64,000 nt of DNA from CS4-C045 sp963844115 (GTDB lineage: Bacteria; Planctomycetota; Planctomycetia; Pirellulales; UBA7805). This document shows positions 34,155 to 42,888 of this stretch, piece after piece (within the stretch, counting starts at the first letter, position 1; each line of letters starts with the position of its first letter). The translations under genes and the position numbers were made by a program. The stretch covers positions 71,173 through 135,172 of the forward strand of contig CAWJNN010000054.1 in NCBI GenBank assembly GCA_963844115.1, written 5' to 3'. The notes under the pieces were generated by a model that ran no database searches, was not told the DNA's origin, and worked only from the letters and a program-made list of their open reading frames with translations.

Positions 34155-34286
34155 GCACATCGCAGCCCATGTGTAGGCACATCGCAGCCCATGTGTAGGC
34201 ACATCGCAGCCCATGTGTAGGCACATCGCAGCCCATGTGTAGGCACATCGCAGCCCATGTGTAGGCACATCGCAGCCCATGTGTAG
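34155..34286. repeat. 22-bp array with an internal palindrome, 6 copies
   Basis: Six identical units at 34155, 34177, 34199, 34221, 34243 and 34265. Each contains CACAT-N8-ATGTG, so each copy is a small hairpin or dimer site, and the spacing is two helical turns. It lies in the 389-bp divergent space between the GT2 gene (minus) and the Gfo/Idh gene (plus), upstream of both. No unique spacers occur, so it is not a CRISPR array. Confidence 0.97.
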
Positions 34287-34445
34287 GCGTATCCGCGATT
34301 TAACAGTTTGTTATGCTAGCACGATGGCCCACCTGACGCCCCGCCTGGATGTTACCTGCAGTTTGATTGTTCGAGCAAAAGTGGTACCAAAGGCAAGCTA
34401 AGCAACCAGCACACGCCAACGATGACCATTGATGCCAACCAGAAA

Positions 34446-35460
34446 ATGGATCCGCCTCGGATCGGGATCATCGGCGCGCCGGCGCGCACAAGGGATTGGG
34501 CAGTATTTGGCGCGTGATCTGTCGGCCACGGGTGGGGACGTTTGCGCCGTTGTGGGAACGACGCACGGCACGGTCGACGAAGCGCGCCGGACGCTCGAAT
34601 CGGAATACGCCTTGGAAGTGCGAGGCTACGTCGATGCTGCAAAGATGATCGAAGACGAGTCGTTAGACGCGGTGGTTATCTGCAGCCCCCAGCAATTCCA
34701 TCGCGATCATCTGGACGCCGCATTGAGGGCACGTCAGCACGTGCTTTGCGAAAAGCCACTGGTATTCGACTTCGATCGAGACAATGTCTCCGATGCGGGG
34801 CGTTTGATCGACGGTTTCGCGGCCGCCGACCTTGTCCTGATGGCCAATCAGCAATGGCCTTACACTTTGGACGCATTCCAACGCTGTTATCCGCAGCAAA
34901 AGCGGACGGACGCGGTTCACCGGCTGGAAATGATGCTGGCACCGGCGCGGGATGGAATCGTGATGATTCCCGATTCCATACCGCACGTTGCCAGTATGCT
35001 ACTGGCGGTCGCACCGGTAGACGGCCGAGCTGAGCAGTTTCGTTGTTCGAGCGCAGGGACCGGGGATCTCCGAATTGCGTTTCAGTATCGCCATACGGAC
35101 GGCTGCGTGGACGTAGACATTTGCCTCGCCCAGGTCGCGGCTCAACCGCGTCCGGCTGCATATGCTATCAATGGCTGCACGGTGTGCCGTCGAATCCAAT
35201 CGGATTCTTATCAAATGTACTTTGAGCCGACGGATCATCCGCCGGTCAGGTTAACCAGCCAAGATGCGCAAATTACGGCTGTCGCAACAAGCTACGTGCC
35301 GCTGGAAGACCCATTGCGATTATTGGCGGCCGACTTTATAAGACGCATCCAGCGCCCGCAGATTTCCCCCCACGACGACGAGTGCCTTTTGCAAAACGTC
35401 CGCCTTGTCCAGCAAGTCTACGAGGCCGTCCAGCACTCGCAATGCTTCAGGGTTTCGTAG
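34446..35460 (+). pseudogene. Gfo/Idh/MocA-type oxidoreductase with an N-terminal frameshift
   Basis: The beginning MDPPRIGIIGAPAR (in one frame from ATG 34446) gives the first Rossmann strand and Gly motif. The rest, AQGIGQYLARDLSATGGDV onward, is in the next frame and continues to VVICSPQQFHRDHL and HVLCEKPLVFD, with the EKP signature of the family. Joining them needs one base removed near 34485. Without the first part the NAD(P)-binding strand is missing. Alternative start MMPTRKW (34429) gives no Rossmann start. It lies beside the radical SAM gene in the surface-glycan region. Confidence 0.75.
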
Positions 35461-35521
35461 CGATTCTGAATTCTTGCAAATCCAGCTACAAACCATTCAC
35501 CAATAACCAATAATTGACGCC

Positions 35522-36754
35522 ATGGATGGTGCCCACGATTTTCACGACTTCCGTAGCAAGCTGTTACAGCCGTCCGTGTTACCCCGCGTGATCGACTATG
35601 TGGAATGGCAAGTGGCGGCTCAACAGGCATCCGCCGAGGGGAACGAACCGCCGTTGCCTCCGGCTACGGCACCCCTCTCGATCAACCTGGACCTGACCAC
35701 GGCCTGCAATTATCGCTGCGATCATTGTATCGACTGGGATATTCTCAATTCGGGAGTCAAGCACAAAGAAGACGAGTTGCGAGATTCGTTGCACAATCTG
35801 GCAGAACGGGGAATGCGAAGTGTGATCCTGATTGGTGGCGGTGAACCCACGGTCTATCCTCGCTTTGCAGACATCGTGCGATTTCTCAAACAGGATCTCA
35901 AGCAACAAGTGGCGGTCGTAACCAACGGCAGTCGTGGCGACCGTTTGCTGGAGGCGGCCGAGTTCTTGACGGACGGCGATTGGATCCGCCTTTCGTTGGA
36001 TTCCGGCACCGACGAAACTTTTCAGGCGATGCATCGCCCGCGACAGCCGATTAGTCTGAACGAAATTTGCCAGTGGATTCCAAAGATCAAGGATTGTAAC
36101 CCCTCATTCGAGGTTGGATTTTCGTTCATCATCACGTGGCACGGCGCCACCCGCGACGATGCAAAAATCGTCGAAAATATCCACGAATTAGTGGTTGCTG
36201 CCCAGCGCGCGAAGCACTATCGATTCGATTACCTTTCGGTCAAGCCCTTCCTTATGCGACAAGAAGACAATGGGGCCGAAATCATGAACCCTCAACAGGC
36301 CGAAGAACATCAAGCTTGTATCGTAAAGCGTATCCGGGAGGCGGTGATCGAAGCCAAGCGTCTGGAAGACGACAACTTCCGCATTGTCGAGAGCACGAAT
36401 TTACGTTTGCTGGAGCAGCAGAGCTGGCGGGAATACACCAGGCAGCCACGACACTGCCACATGCAGGCCATGCGTCAAGTGCTGACGCCGCATGGCGTTT
36501 TTAATTGCCCGGGTTATCGCGGTTCGGCCATGGCAATGATTTCGGATCGACGGGCCTACCGCGACGAAGGGGCGATCGAAGAGACCAGGAAAAAACTTGG
36601 CAGCATGATCCTCCGATTTGATGCAGCACACGAATGCGAAAACGTGACGTGCCTGTATAACCACACCAATTGGTGGATCCAGGAATTAATCGAGCATCCT
36701 GAAAAGCTGGACGAACTCGTGGCCGTATCGCAGCGGGACGATTACTTTCTATAG
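35522..36754 (+). CDS. Radical SAM protein
   Basis: 410 residues. The cluster motif CNYRCDHC (Cys x3 Cys x2 Cys) lies near residue 62, followed by the GGGEPT glycine-rich SAM-binding motif. Later C-terminal Cys residues (RHCHMQAMRQVL, FNCPGYRG, HECENVTCLY) could bind an auxiliary iron-sulfur cluster, SPASM-like. Isolated radical SAM enzymes in LPS and capsule regions modify sugars or lipids; the reaction here is unknown. Starts 61 bp after the oxidoreductase gene, suggesting a common transcript. Confidence 0.82.
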   Translation: MDGAHDFHDFRSKLLQPSVLPRVIDYVEWQVAAQQASAEGNEPPLPPATAPLSINLDLTTACNYRCDHCIDWDILNSGVKHKEDELRDSLHNLAERGMRSVILIGGGEPTVYPRFADIVRFLKQDLKQQVAVVTNGSRGDRLLEAAEFLTDGDWIRLSLDSGTDETFQAMHRPRQPISLNEICQWIPKIKDCNPSFEVGFSFIITWHGATRDDAKIVENIHELVVAAQRAKHYRFDYLSVKPFLMRQEDNGAEIMNPQQAEEHQACIVKRIREAVIEAKRLEDDNFRIVESTNLRLLEQQSWREYTRQPRHCHMQAMRQVLTPHGVFNCPGYRGSAMAMISDRRAYRDEGAIEETRKKLGSMILRFDAAHECENVTCLYNHTNWWIQELIEHPEKLDELVAVSQRDDYFL

Positions 36755-36800
36755 GGCTGTTGCGAAGTCGCGTCTCGCGTTACGACGCAAAACCGAAGAA

Positions 36801-36817
36801 TCGACTGTCCCAGTCGA
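36801..36817. terminator. Hairpin between convergent genes
   Basis: TCGACTG and CAGTCGA form a perfect 7-bp stem with a 3-base loop, in the 72-bp gap between the radical SAM gene and the convergent GT2 gene. No T tract follows on either strand, so termination is possible rather than certain. Confidence 0.45.
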
Positions 36818-36826
36818 GCGGTTGGA

Positions 36827-37824
36827 TTACGATTCGTTGAGCTTTTTGTTGACGATGTAGATGGGCCGGCTTTTCGTCTGATCGAAAATTCGACCGACGT
36901 ACAGCCCCAGCATTCCGATCAGCGTAATGACTATTCCCGACAACAGCCATAGAGAAACGATCAGCGTGGTGAAACCAATGACCGTGATTTTCCCTGCGAA
37001 ATAGAGATACACATTGAGAATGGCGAACAGGAATGCGCTCAACGATATCAGCAGACCAAATCGTACCGTCAGCCGCAGAGGCTTATCCGAGAACGAAAGT
37101 ATGATGTTGATCGCCAGGTCGCATAACGCCTTTAACGAATAGGTCGAGTTCCCTTCAAATCGATGACCGTGTTGGACGTCGATTTCAGTCGCGTCGAAGC
37201 CAACCCATTTGACCATGGCCGGAAAGTATTTGACGTAGTCATCCATGTCCAGGATGGCATCGATAACTTTCCGCTGATAGATACCGAAATTACCGATGGC
37301 CGGATCCTGCTTCGTATCGGTCAGGTAGCCCAGCACTGTGTAAAACGTGCGTGAAAGTTTTTTTTTCAGCCAGCCATCGGTTCGTTGTGAACGCCGAGCA
37401 AATACGATGTCGTAGCCGCCCTGCGCTTGGTGAAAAGCCGCGGGAGCTCTTCCGGTTGGTCTTGTAGATCACAATCCATGACAACGACCCACGCGCCTCG
37501 GCTTTCAGCCAGTCCAGCCGTGATGGCACTGTGTTGGCCGAAGTTGCGACTCAACTTGATTCCCTTCAGTCGATCGTCGGCAGCGCACTGTTCTTCGATC
37601 GCGGACCAGGAAGCGTCCGGACTCCCATCATCGACCAGAATGACTTCGTAGTCGGTGTCAATATCGCGCAGTGCGGCGGTAAGTCGGTGAACCAATTCGC
37701 CAACGATGCGTTCCGCTCGGTAGACCGGGATGACGACGGACAGCACCGTTTGATTTTGGGAGCCAGGCTGCTCGTTGGAGCCTGGTTTAACGAGTCGTAA
37801 CGGTTGGGCTGAACTGTTTGTCAT
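36827..37824 (-). pseudogene. Membrane GT2 polyprenyl-phosphate sugar transferase, frameshifted
   Basis: First frame: GT2 domain with LSVVIPVYRAERIVGELV, ILVDDGSPDASW and MDCDLQDQPEELPRL. Second frame: a reading that resumes at AQGGYDIVFARR, then GNFGIYQRKVI and two membrane helices (FGLLISLSAFLFAILNVYLY, TLIVSLWLLSGIVITLIG), ending GRIFDQTKSRPIYIV. One base is missing near 37432. Members (DPM1/ArnC/GtrB type) attach sugars to undecaprenyl phosphate for later transfer to glycan or LPS. The break is inside the catalytic domain. Confidence 0.85.
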
Positions 37825-37861
37825 GGCGGGTTCGATATCCTTTAATTTGCCGGAGGCAACG

Positions 37862-38767
37862 TCAGTCTGGTTTTCGCAGGACGGCTAATACCGAGGTTCC
37901 CCAAGGCAACGGAAGCCAATGGCTTAGCGGCGTTTCCATCCCAAAGATGAAGCTCAAGACTTGATTGACGGGAAAGGCCGGCACGCGGTGCGTCCGTCGT
38001 TGGTGTTCGGCGATTTCTGCGGCCGACATCTGTGCAATCGCAGGGGGCTTGAGCCGGCTTAGCAACAACAACGGGCTGAGCAACGTCATGAAATAGCGGG
38101 TTCTACATACTTCCAAGCCTGCCTGATGCGCCAGTTGCGTATAGTCGCGTCTCGTGTAACGACGGACGTGATGTACCAGTTCGTCGTTGTAGCTCCAGAA
38201 GAAATCCAATGCGGGGGTCGTGACGAACAGCAGTCCACCTGGTCGGAGTGTTTTGGAAATTTCGCGCAGGATCTGACCGTCGTGAGGTAGGTGTTCCAGC
38301 ACGTCCAACAAGAAGACCGTGTCCCAGCGCCGTTGCCAGGGAAGCTGTTTCAGGTCGATCTGGTAGCGGTCAACAACGCCTCCAACGATCGGCCGGGCAA
38401 GTTCTAACGCTCGTAAAGACGAGTCACCCAGGGCTAGTTCATCGAACTGCGACGGTCGATGGTTGCTCAGATAGCGAAGCCACCCACCGCATCCGCCTCC
38501 CATATCGATGGCCGACATCCCAGTGTGGTTTTGCGGCTGTCGCTGGCAGTATTGGCGAACTGCGTGCAAGAGGAATCGATGCCGGCCACGATACCAGAAA
38601 TGATCCCTTTGCATTCCGACAAGCATGTCGAAATGGGCCGAGTCGTATTCCTCATTGCAATGCTGTACGGTTCCTGGAGAGACGAGGATGCCGTTCGCAT
38701 TCCGGTGAAATCCGACGGTATTGGTTGACTCGTGGGTTTCGGGGCGGCGGATAGCAACGGATGTCAT
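37862..38767 (-). CDS. Class I SAM-dependent methyltransferase
   Basis: 301 residues. AIDMGGGCGGWLRYL is motif I with extra glycines, WDTVFLLDVLEHLPHDGQIL the motif around the acceptor face, and GGLLFVTTPALDFFWSYNDE a later core strand. C-terminal FFWSYNDELVHHVRRYTRRDY resembles methyltransferases of polyprenyl/LPS pathways. ATG 38767 has AAGGA 9 bp upstream. It lies 37 bp upstream of the GT2 gene, and the reading frame of the preceding methyltransferase runs into it without a stop. Confidence 0.8.
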   Translation of the reverse strand: MTSVAIRRPETHESTNTVGFHRNANGILVSPGTVQHCNEEYDSAHFDMLVGMQRDHFWYRGRHRFLLHAVRQYCQRQPQNHTGMSAIDMGGGCGGWLRYLSNHRPSQFDELALGDSSLRALELARPIVGGVVDRYQIDLKQLPWQRRWDTVFLLDVLEHLPHDGQILREISKTLRPGGLLFVTTPALDFFWSYNDELVHHVRRYTRRDYTQLAHQAGLEVCRTRYFMTLLSPLLLLSRLKPPAIAQMSAAEIAEHQRRTHRVPAFPVNQVLSFIFGMETPLSHWLPLPWGTSVLAVLRKPD

Positions 38768-39450
38768 GGACGGGAGTCCTTGTCGTCGAAACGTCAAGCC
38801 GCGTGCGCACGCGTCGTGGCGGCACTCGGCAATGGCGCTGCTCGCATAACACTGCATGATGATGTGCGTGTACGGCAAGCGAATAAGGTCGCTTCGGACA
38901 TCGACCGCGATGTCAGGGAAGAACGCTTGAGCAAGTTGCCGGTAGGAATGTTCGTTGCCACGTGTTGTCCACGGTCCCACACAAGTAATTGCCGCGCAAC
39001 GCGTGATTGTCCCTCGACGAAACAGCCATCCAGCGTTACAAGTCGCCCTGGATGATTCAGCGCCGTAATTGCCAGCTGGAACAGATGACTCGCCTCGTTG
39101 TCGTCCAAGTGATGGACGATGCCGTGGGCAATCACCAGATCGAACGTTCCCCATTCATTCAACGAGGTTTCGCAGACTCGGCGGCAATGGAATTGACCGC
39201 GATTTCCGTAACGACGTCGGGCGAAATCGATGTACTTGGGACTGATGTCGACGCCGACATATTCCACATCCGGCAGGTATTCCAGGATGGCGGCCGGCCC
39301 GCAGCCGATGTCCAGGATTCGCTGCCCGGCTTCCGGCCGCAGGTAATCGTCAACGAACCTCGCGTAGTGATTTCCAGAGACGAAGTGTTGAAATCGCCGA
39401 TAAACTGTCGCGGCGCCGAAGGCATTACGGATGTCAAGAAAACTGGTCAT
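38768..39450 (-). pseudogene. Class I methyltransferase with frameshift and lost stop
   Basis: ILDIGCGPAAILEYLPD (motif I), YVGVDISPKYIDFARRRY and FDLVIAHGIVHHLDDNEA show a complete SAM-binding core. Around 38960 the frame changes: the ORF turns to KRSSLTSRSM, while the adjacent frame reads EHSYRQLAQAFFPDIAVD and DLIRLPYTHIIM, the expected C-terminal strands of the family. That second frame has no stop before the next methyltransferase's ATG. Either one more indel, or a true fusion, is present. Confidence 0.75.
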
Positions 39451-40913
39451 TTATGTACGGGTGGCGTTCTTGTAGGCCGGAACAAGCGAAGCGCAGTTCC
39501 GGCAGGGTTGGCGTCAGCTGGCGAATTGCAGCCGGAATCCCGGCGCACCGGGACTTGTTCCGGCCTTATCGTTGGAGAAACTCGCTTACGGGAGGTGGTT
39601 TCGATCGTTACTGGCACACTTTGCGTTGCGAGGAGGATTTCGCCGTACGTCAGGCCATACAAAAGCATTAAGCCGCCTGAGTACAACCCATAGTGCATGT
39701 AGACGTGATGTGCGTAGGGTTCGGGGAACCGCAGCAGCCAAAGATTGGTAACTCCGACGGCCAGGTAACAGCACCACTGCCATCGCCTGGGAGCTTCACC
39801 GCGCTGATGCCACGCTTCCAACCTCCGGTACATTACGTAACAGAAGGCAGGAACTAGCGTGACGTAGTGGTGAGTTCTGCCGTCAGGGTCGATCAATGCC
39901 CACGCCACGCCGATCATCGCGACCTCTTCCCACAACGACATCGCGTCCATATTGGACCATTTGCGACGCAGCATGACGTGTAAGGCTGGCAATCCGATAA
40001 TCAGCGTCACGGCAACGCATAGTAGCTGATATACGTGCGGTGGGGTTTCTGATAACGACGGCCAAAGCGGATCGATATAGATGCGGTAGTGCAGGAAATT
40101 AGCAAAGCTCCATGTCTGCTCGGTGTCCTTCACCTGCAGCCACATGTTGAACATGCTTCCTTCAATCCGCCTTGAGAGAGCCAGGTGCTGCTTGCTGCCC
40201 ATTAACCAGTGTGGCAGGAGCCAGAGGAATCCAAACGAACAAGCTGCCACGAGGGCTGCGTTCCGCCACGCCCGTTTGATCAGTAACATGGCGAGCAGCG
40301 GGACGGTGGTGAGTTTCAGGCCGATCGAGAAGCCCAAAAGGACGGCGCCCAGCGCCTGTTTCCGCAGCCGAGCGCTGGGCAACATCAGCAGCAGACCCGC
40401 GCAGCCTGAACCAAAGGTGATGATGTTGAGTTGTTTGCAATTAAGGTCGTTTAACAGGTAGCGGCCCGCCAGGATCATGCCCAGCAGCGGTGCGCAGGCG
40501 GCGAGCGGAATCCAACCGCGAAACCCAAGCCTGGAATCCGCGATTCCTGCGGTCATGAAGCGGTACATCACCCACCACATTCCCATGATGAGAATCGCCA
40601 TGACCAGTCGCATGGCGGGCCGGGGAAGATACCCCAGGGGATACAGAATGGCAGTCATCGACAGGTTGGCGTACGGTGCGAACGCGAATGGGTTCGACTC
40701 CTTGTCGTAGATGCCTTCCCAATTTTCGTCGTGCGCACACTGGGTAACATAGGCCCAGAATCGGACATCATCGTCGCTTTTTTGCGAGCGCAGAAATGCC
40801 GCGACCAGCACGATACCTAGGACGATCCACAGCCAACGGGGTACAGGTTGCGCCGGTGTGGACGACGAATGAACTGTTTCGCGGGACGAATTGGTGGGCT
40901 GCCCGTCTTCCAT
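39447..40913 (-). CDS. GT87 (DUF2029)-type membrane glycosyltransferase
   Basis: Up to 488 residues with about ten membrane helices (for example WLWIVLGIVLVAAF, LVMAILIMGMWWVMY, YLLNDLNCKQLNIITFGSG). The NDLNCKQLN stretch, with Asn/Gln in a loop, matches the DUF2029/GT87 mannosyl- or glucosyl-transferases that use polyprenyl-phosphate donors. The last ~35 residues (RRDSGCNSPADANPAGTAL) are encoded by an inserted palindromic element, so the native end was probably earlier. The start is uncertain: ATG 40913 or TTG 40997. The stop overlaps the next ATG (ATGA). Confidence 0.75.
   Translation of the reverse strand: MEDGQPTNSSRETVHSSSTPAQPVPRWLWIVLGIVLVAAFLRSQKSDDDVRFWAYVTQCAHDENWEGIYDKESNPFAFAPYANLSMTAILYPLGYLPRPAMRLVMAILIMGMWWVMYRFMTAGIADSRLGFRGWIPLAACAPLLGMILAGRYLLNDLNCKQLNIITFGSGCAGLLLMLPSARLRKQALGAVLLGFSIGLKLTTVPLLAMLLIKRAWRNAALVAACSFGFLWLLPHWLMGSKQHLALSRRIEGSMFNMWLQVKDTEQTWSFANFLHYRIYIDPLWPSLSETPPHVYQLLCVAVTLIIGLPALHVMLRRKWSNMDAMSLWEEVAMIGVAWALIDPDGRTHHYVTLVPAFCYVMYRRLEAWHQRGEAPRRWQWCCYLAVGVTNLWLLRFPEPYAHHVYMHYGLYSGGLMLLYGLTYGEILLATQSVPVTIETTSRKRVSPTIRPEQVPVRRDSGCNSPADANPAGTALRLFRPTRTPPVHK
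39474..39566. repeat. Dispersed palindromic element overlapping the GT87 3' end
   Basis: A perfect 13-bp inverted repeat, aggccggaacaag (39474-39486) and cttgttccggcct (39554-39566), bounds 93 bp that also contain GCCGGAAC/GTTCCGGC and CCGGAATCCCGG short palindromes. The form resembles the GCCGGAAC-type intergenic palindromes common in planctomycetes. It lies in frame at the end of the GT87-like gene. Confidence 0.75.
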
Positions 40914-41063
40914 GAGGGACTTCAAGACGATTGGGTTCGAATCGACGTAATAGTTGGGGTCGGCGGTAACTATCTTCGAATGCGAAGCTTGCAGCAAGAG
41001 CGATCGTTACCCGCATCCGTTACTTGCCATGCTCTGCCATGGCTGCCAAGATAGTTACTAGCG

Positions 41064-42730
41064 ATGCTGTCATCTCCCTCGATCTCATCCTGGCGTTCCC
41101 GCGGCGTCACGGCACTGTTCAGTCTGGACGGCAGTCTGGACGGCGGCCGCCGCGAAGGCCGACCCGTTGTGCATTGGTTGTCGGCGATCTTCGGTATCGA
41201 CGTCCGCGCGCTGGCCGCATTCCGTATCGGGCTCGCCGGCATTCTGTTGATCGATCTGTGGAATCGATCCTATGATCTGGTCGCCCATTATTCGGATGCA
41301 GGCATCTTGCCGCGCCTGGCAAGGATGGAGTTGTACGACCACGGTGCCGCGCAGCGATTGTGGTGGTCATTGCACATGGCCAGCGGCGAAGTGGTATTCC
41401 AGTTCGCGCTGTTCGCCGTTGCGGCCGCATGTGCGTTGGGCCTGTTGATCGGTTATCGCCCACGTCTCATGTCCCTGTTCAGTTGGATTCTGCTGGTATC
41501 ACTGCAGAATCGGAATCCGATGCTGTTGCAGGGAGGAGATGTGTTGTTGCGCTCGCTGGTACTGTGGTCGATCTTTTTGCCGACAGGAGCCGTGTGCAGT
41601 GTCGACAGTGCGGGAGTTGCGTCAGGGCGCGGGCGGCCGGTGAGAGTGTTATCGGGGGGGACGATTGCGCTGTTGCTGCAGGTCGCCTTCATGTATTTTT
41701 TTGCTGCCTGTTACAAGAATTCGGTTTACTGGACCAGCGACTATTCAGCGGTTCACTATGCTCTGAGCGCCGAACATTTTTCCAAACCTCTGGGTGTCTG
41801 GCTGCTGCAGTTCCCGAATCTCTTGAGGCTGCTCACGTGGCTGACCGTGCAACTTGAATTCTTTGGCCCGCTGCTCGCGTTTTGCCCCTTCTTTACTTCG
41901 CGCTTGCGGCTGCTGGTGGTGCCCCTGTTTTGGTGTTTTCATTTGAGCCTGGCGTTGACCATGGCTCTTGGCTTGTTCTCGTTGATCTCGGTCGTGGCAT
42001 GGATTCCTTTCCTGCCGACCCGGTTTTGGGATTGGCTGGCCCGTCGTCTGCCCTTGCCGTCCTGGCCGGAAAGTCGAGTCGCCTTGCCGCGTGGTATTCC
42101 GGCGTTGATAGGTTCTTTTCTGGCGCTCGCGCTGATTACGCTGGCCGGCCTGAACTCTGCCAGAACAGTTCCGCCCCCCGTGCGGGACTGGCGGGTCGTG
42201 GCGTGGGCCGGCAATGCTGTTTTTCCAAAGTGCGACTCGATCCTCAACATTCTGCGTCTGGATCAGGATTGGCAGATGTTCGCCCCAAGACCGATGACGG
42301 AGGATGGCTGGTATGAATTCAGAGGTGAACTTGAAGACGGATCGGTGGTCAATCTGTGGCACGTCGGCCAGCCGCTGCCAACTACAAAACCGTCCAACAT
42401 CAGCGCCATGTCAGGCGGGCAGCGCTGCGCAAGTACCTGGTGCTTGTCCGCGAACCAGCGAATATACGGCATCTTCCACACTTCGCAAACTGGCTGATCT
42501 GGCGCTGGGAGCGGGAACATTCCGAGGGCGACCCGTTGCGCATGGTTAAGGATATTAAAATCCTGATCTACGTCGAACCGACTAGTCCGCCCGGCAATCC
42601 TCCGTCGAAACCTCGTACGGTGCTGCTTTACCACTGGACGAGTCCCTACGTCGTCCAGCCACCGTTGCCGGATGATGCTGCCGAGGATAAAGCCAATAGC
42701 GACACAACGATTGAGCGACCGATGCCATAA
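41064..42730 (+). pseudogene. HTTM (gamma-carboxylase-like) membrane protein with a frameshift
   Basis: Membrane helices fill residues 45-380. FGIDVRALAAFRIGLAGILL, HYSDAGILPR and DQDWQMFAPRP are hallmarks of HTTM-domain proteins, distant relatives of vitamin K-dependent gamma-glutamyl carboxylase and common in planctomycetes. After SNISAMSGGQR the frame moves: the adjacent frame reads LRKYLVLVREPANIRHLPHF and ANWLIWRWEREH, the normal extracellular end, up to 42730. One base is gained near 42425. Truncation would remove the C-terminal domain. Role in bacteria unknown. Confidence 0.8.
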
Positions 42731-42836
42731 CGGTTCATCAGACGACGACGTGGAACGACCAAAGGCACCCAACGGGCAGCGGACCATACCAAGTGCGTCT
42801 TCAAGGCTTGATTTTGGGGTGGCCTGGCTCAACCGC

Positions 42837-42883
42837 TTGGGCGCTAGCCCCGGTTTTTGCCAACGAACCGTGGCTAGCGCCAA
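42837..42883. terminator. Long hairpin, REP-like, between convergent genes
   Basis: ttggGCGCTAGCCCCGGTT (42837-42855) and AACCGTGGCTAGCGCCaa (42866-42883) pair with one mismatch and one bulge. It sits between the HTTM gene and the convergent TPR gene and ends 6 bp before the latter's stop. The GGCTAGCGCC core resembles dispersed planctomycete palindromes, so it may be both a repeat and a terminator. Confidence 0.6.
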
Positions 42884-42888
42884 AACGG

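Noticed and set aside
34053..34280. Repeat protein of GCDVPTHGLRCAYTW type
   Set aside because: Translation of the six identical 22-bp units; it has no protein family character.
34155..34286. CRISPR array
   Set aside because: Units are directly abutting with no unique spacers, and no cas genes are present.
38768..39154. 128-residue N-terminal extension of the methyltransferase at 37862-38767
   Set aside because: Its second half (EHSYRQLAQAFF onward) is the displaced C-terminus of the upstream methyltransferase, not a leader.
39007..39693. 228-residue frame antisense to the methyltransferase and GT87 genes
   Set aside because: Both genes on the minus strand have clear motifs; this frame shows none.
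40920..40945. tRNA T-loop-like GGTTCGAATC
   Set aside because: It lies in or just before the GT87-like gene start (VDSNPIV on the minus strand) and no acceptor or anticodon arms can be paired around it.
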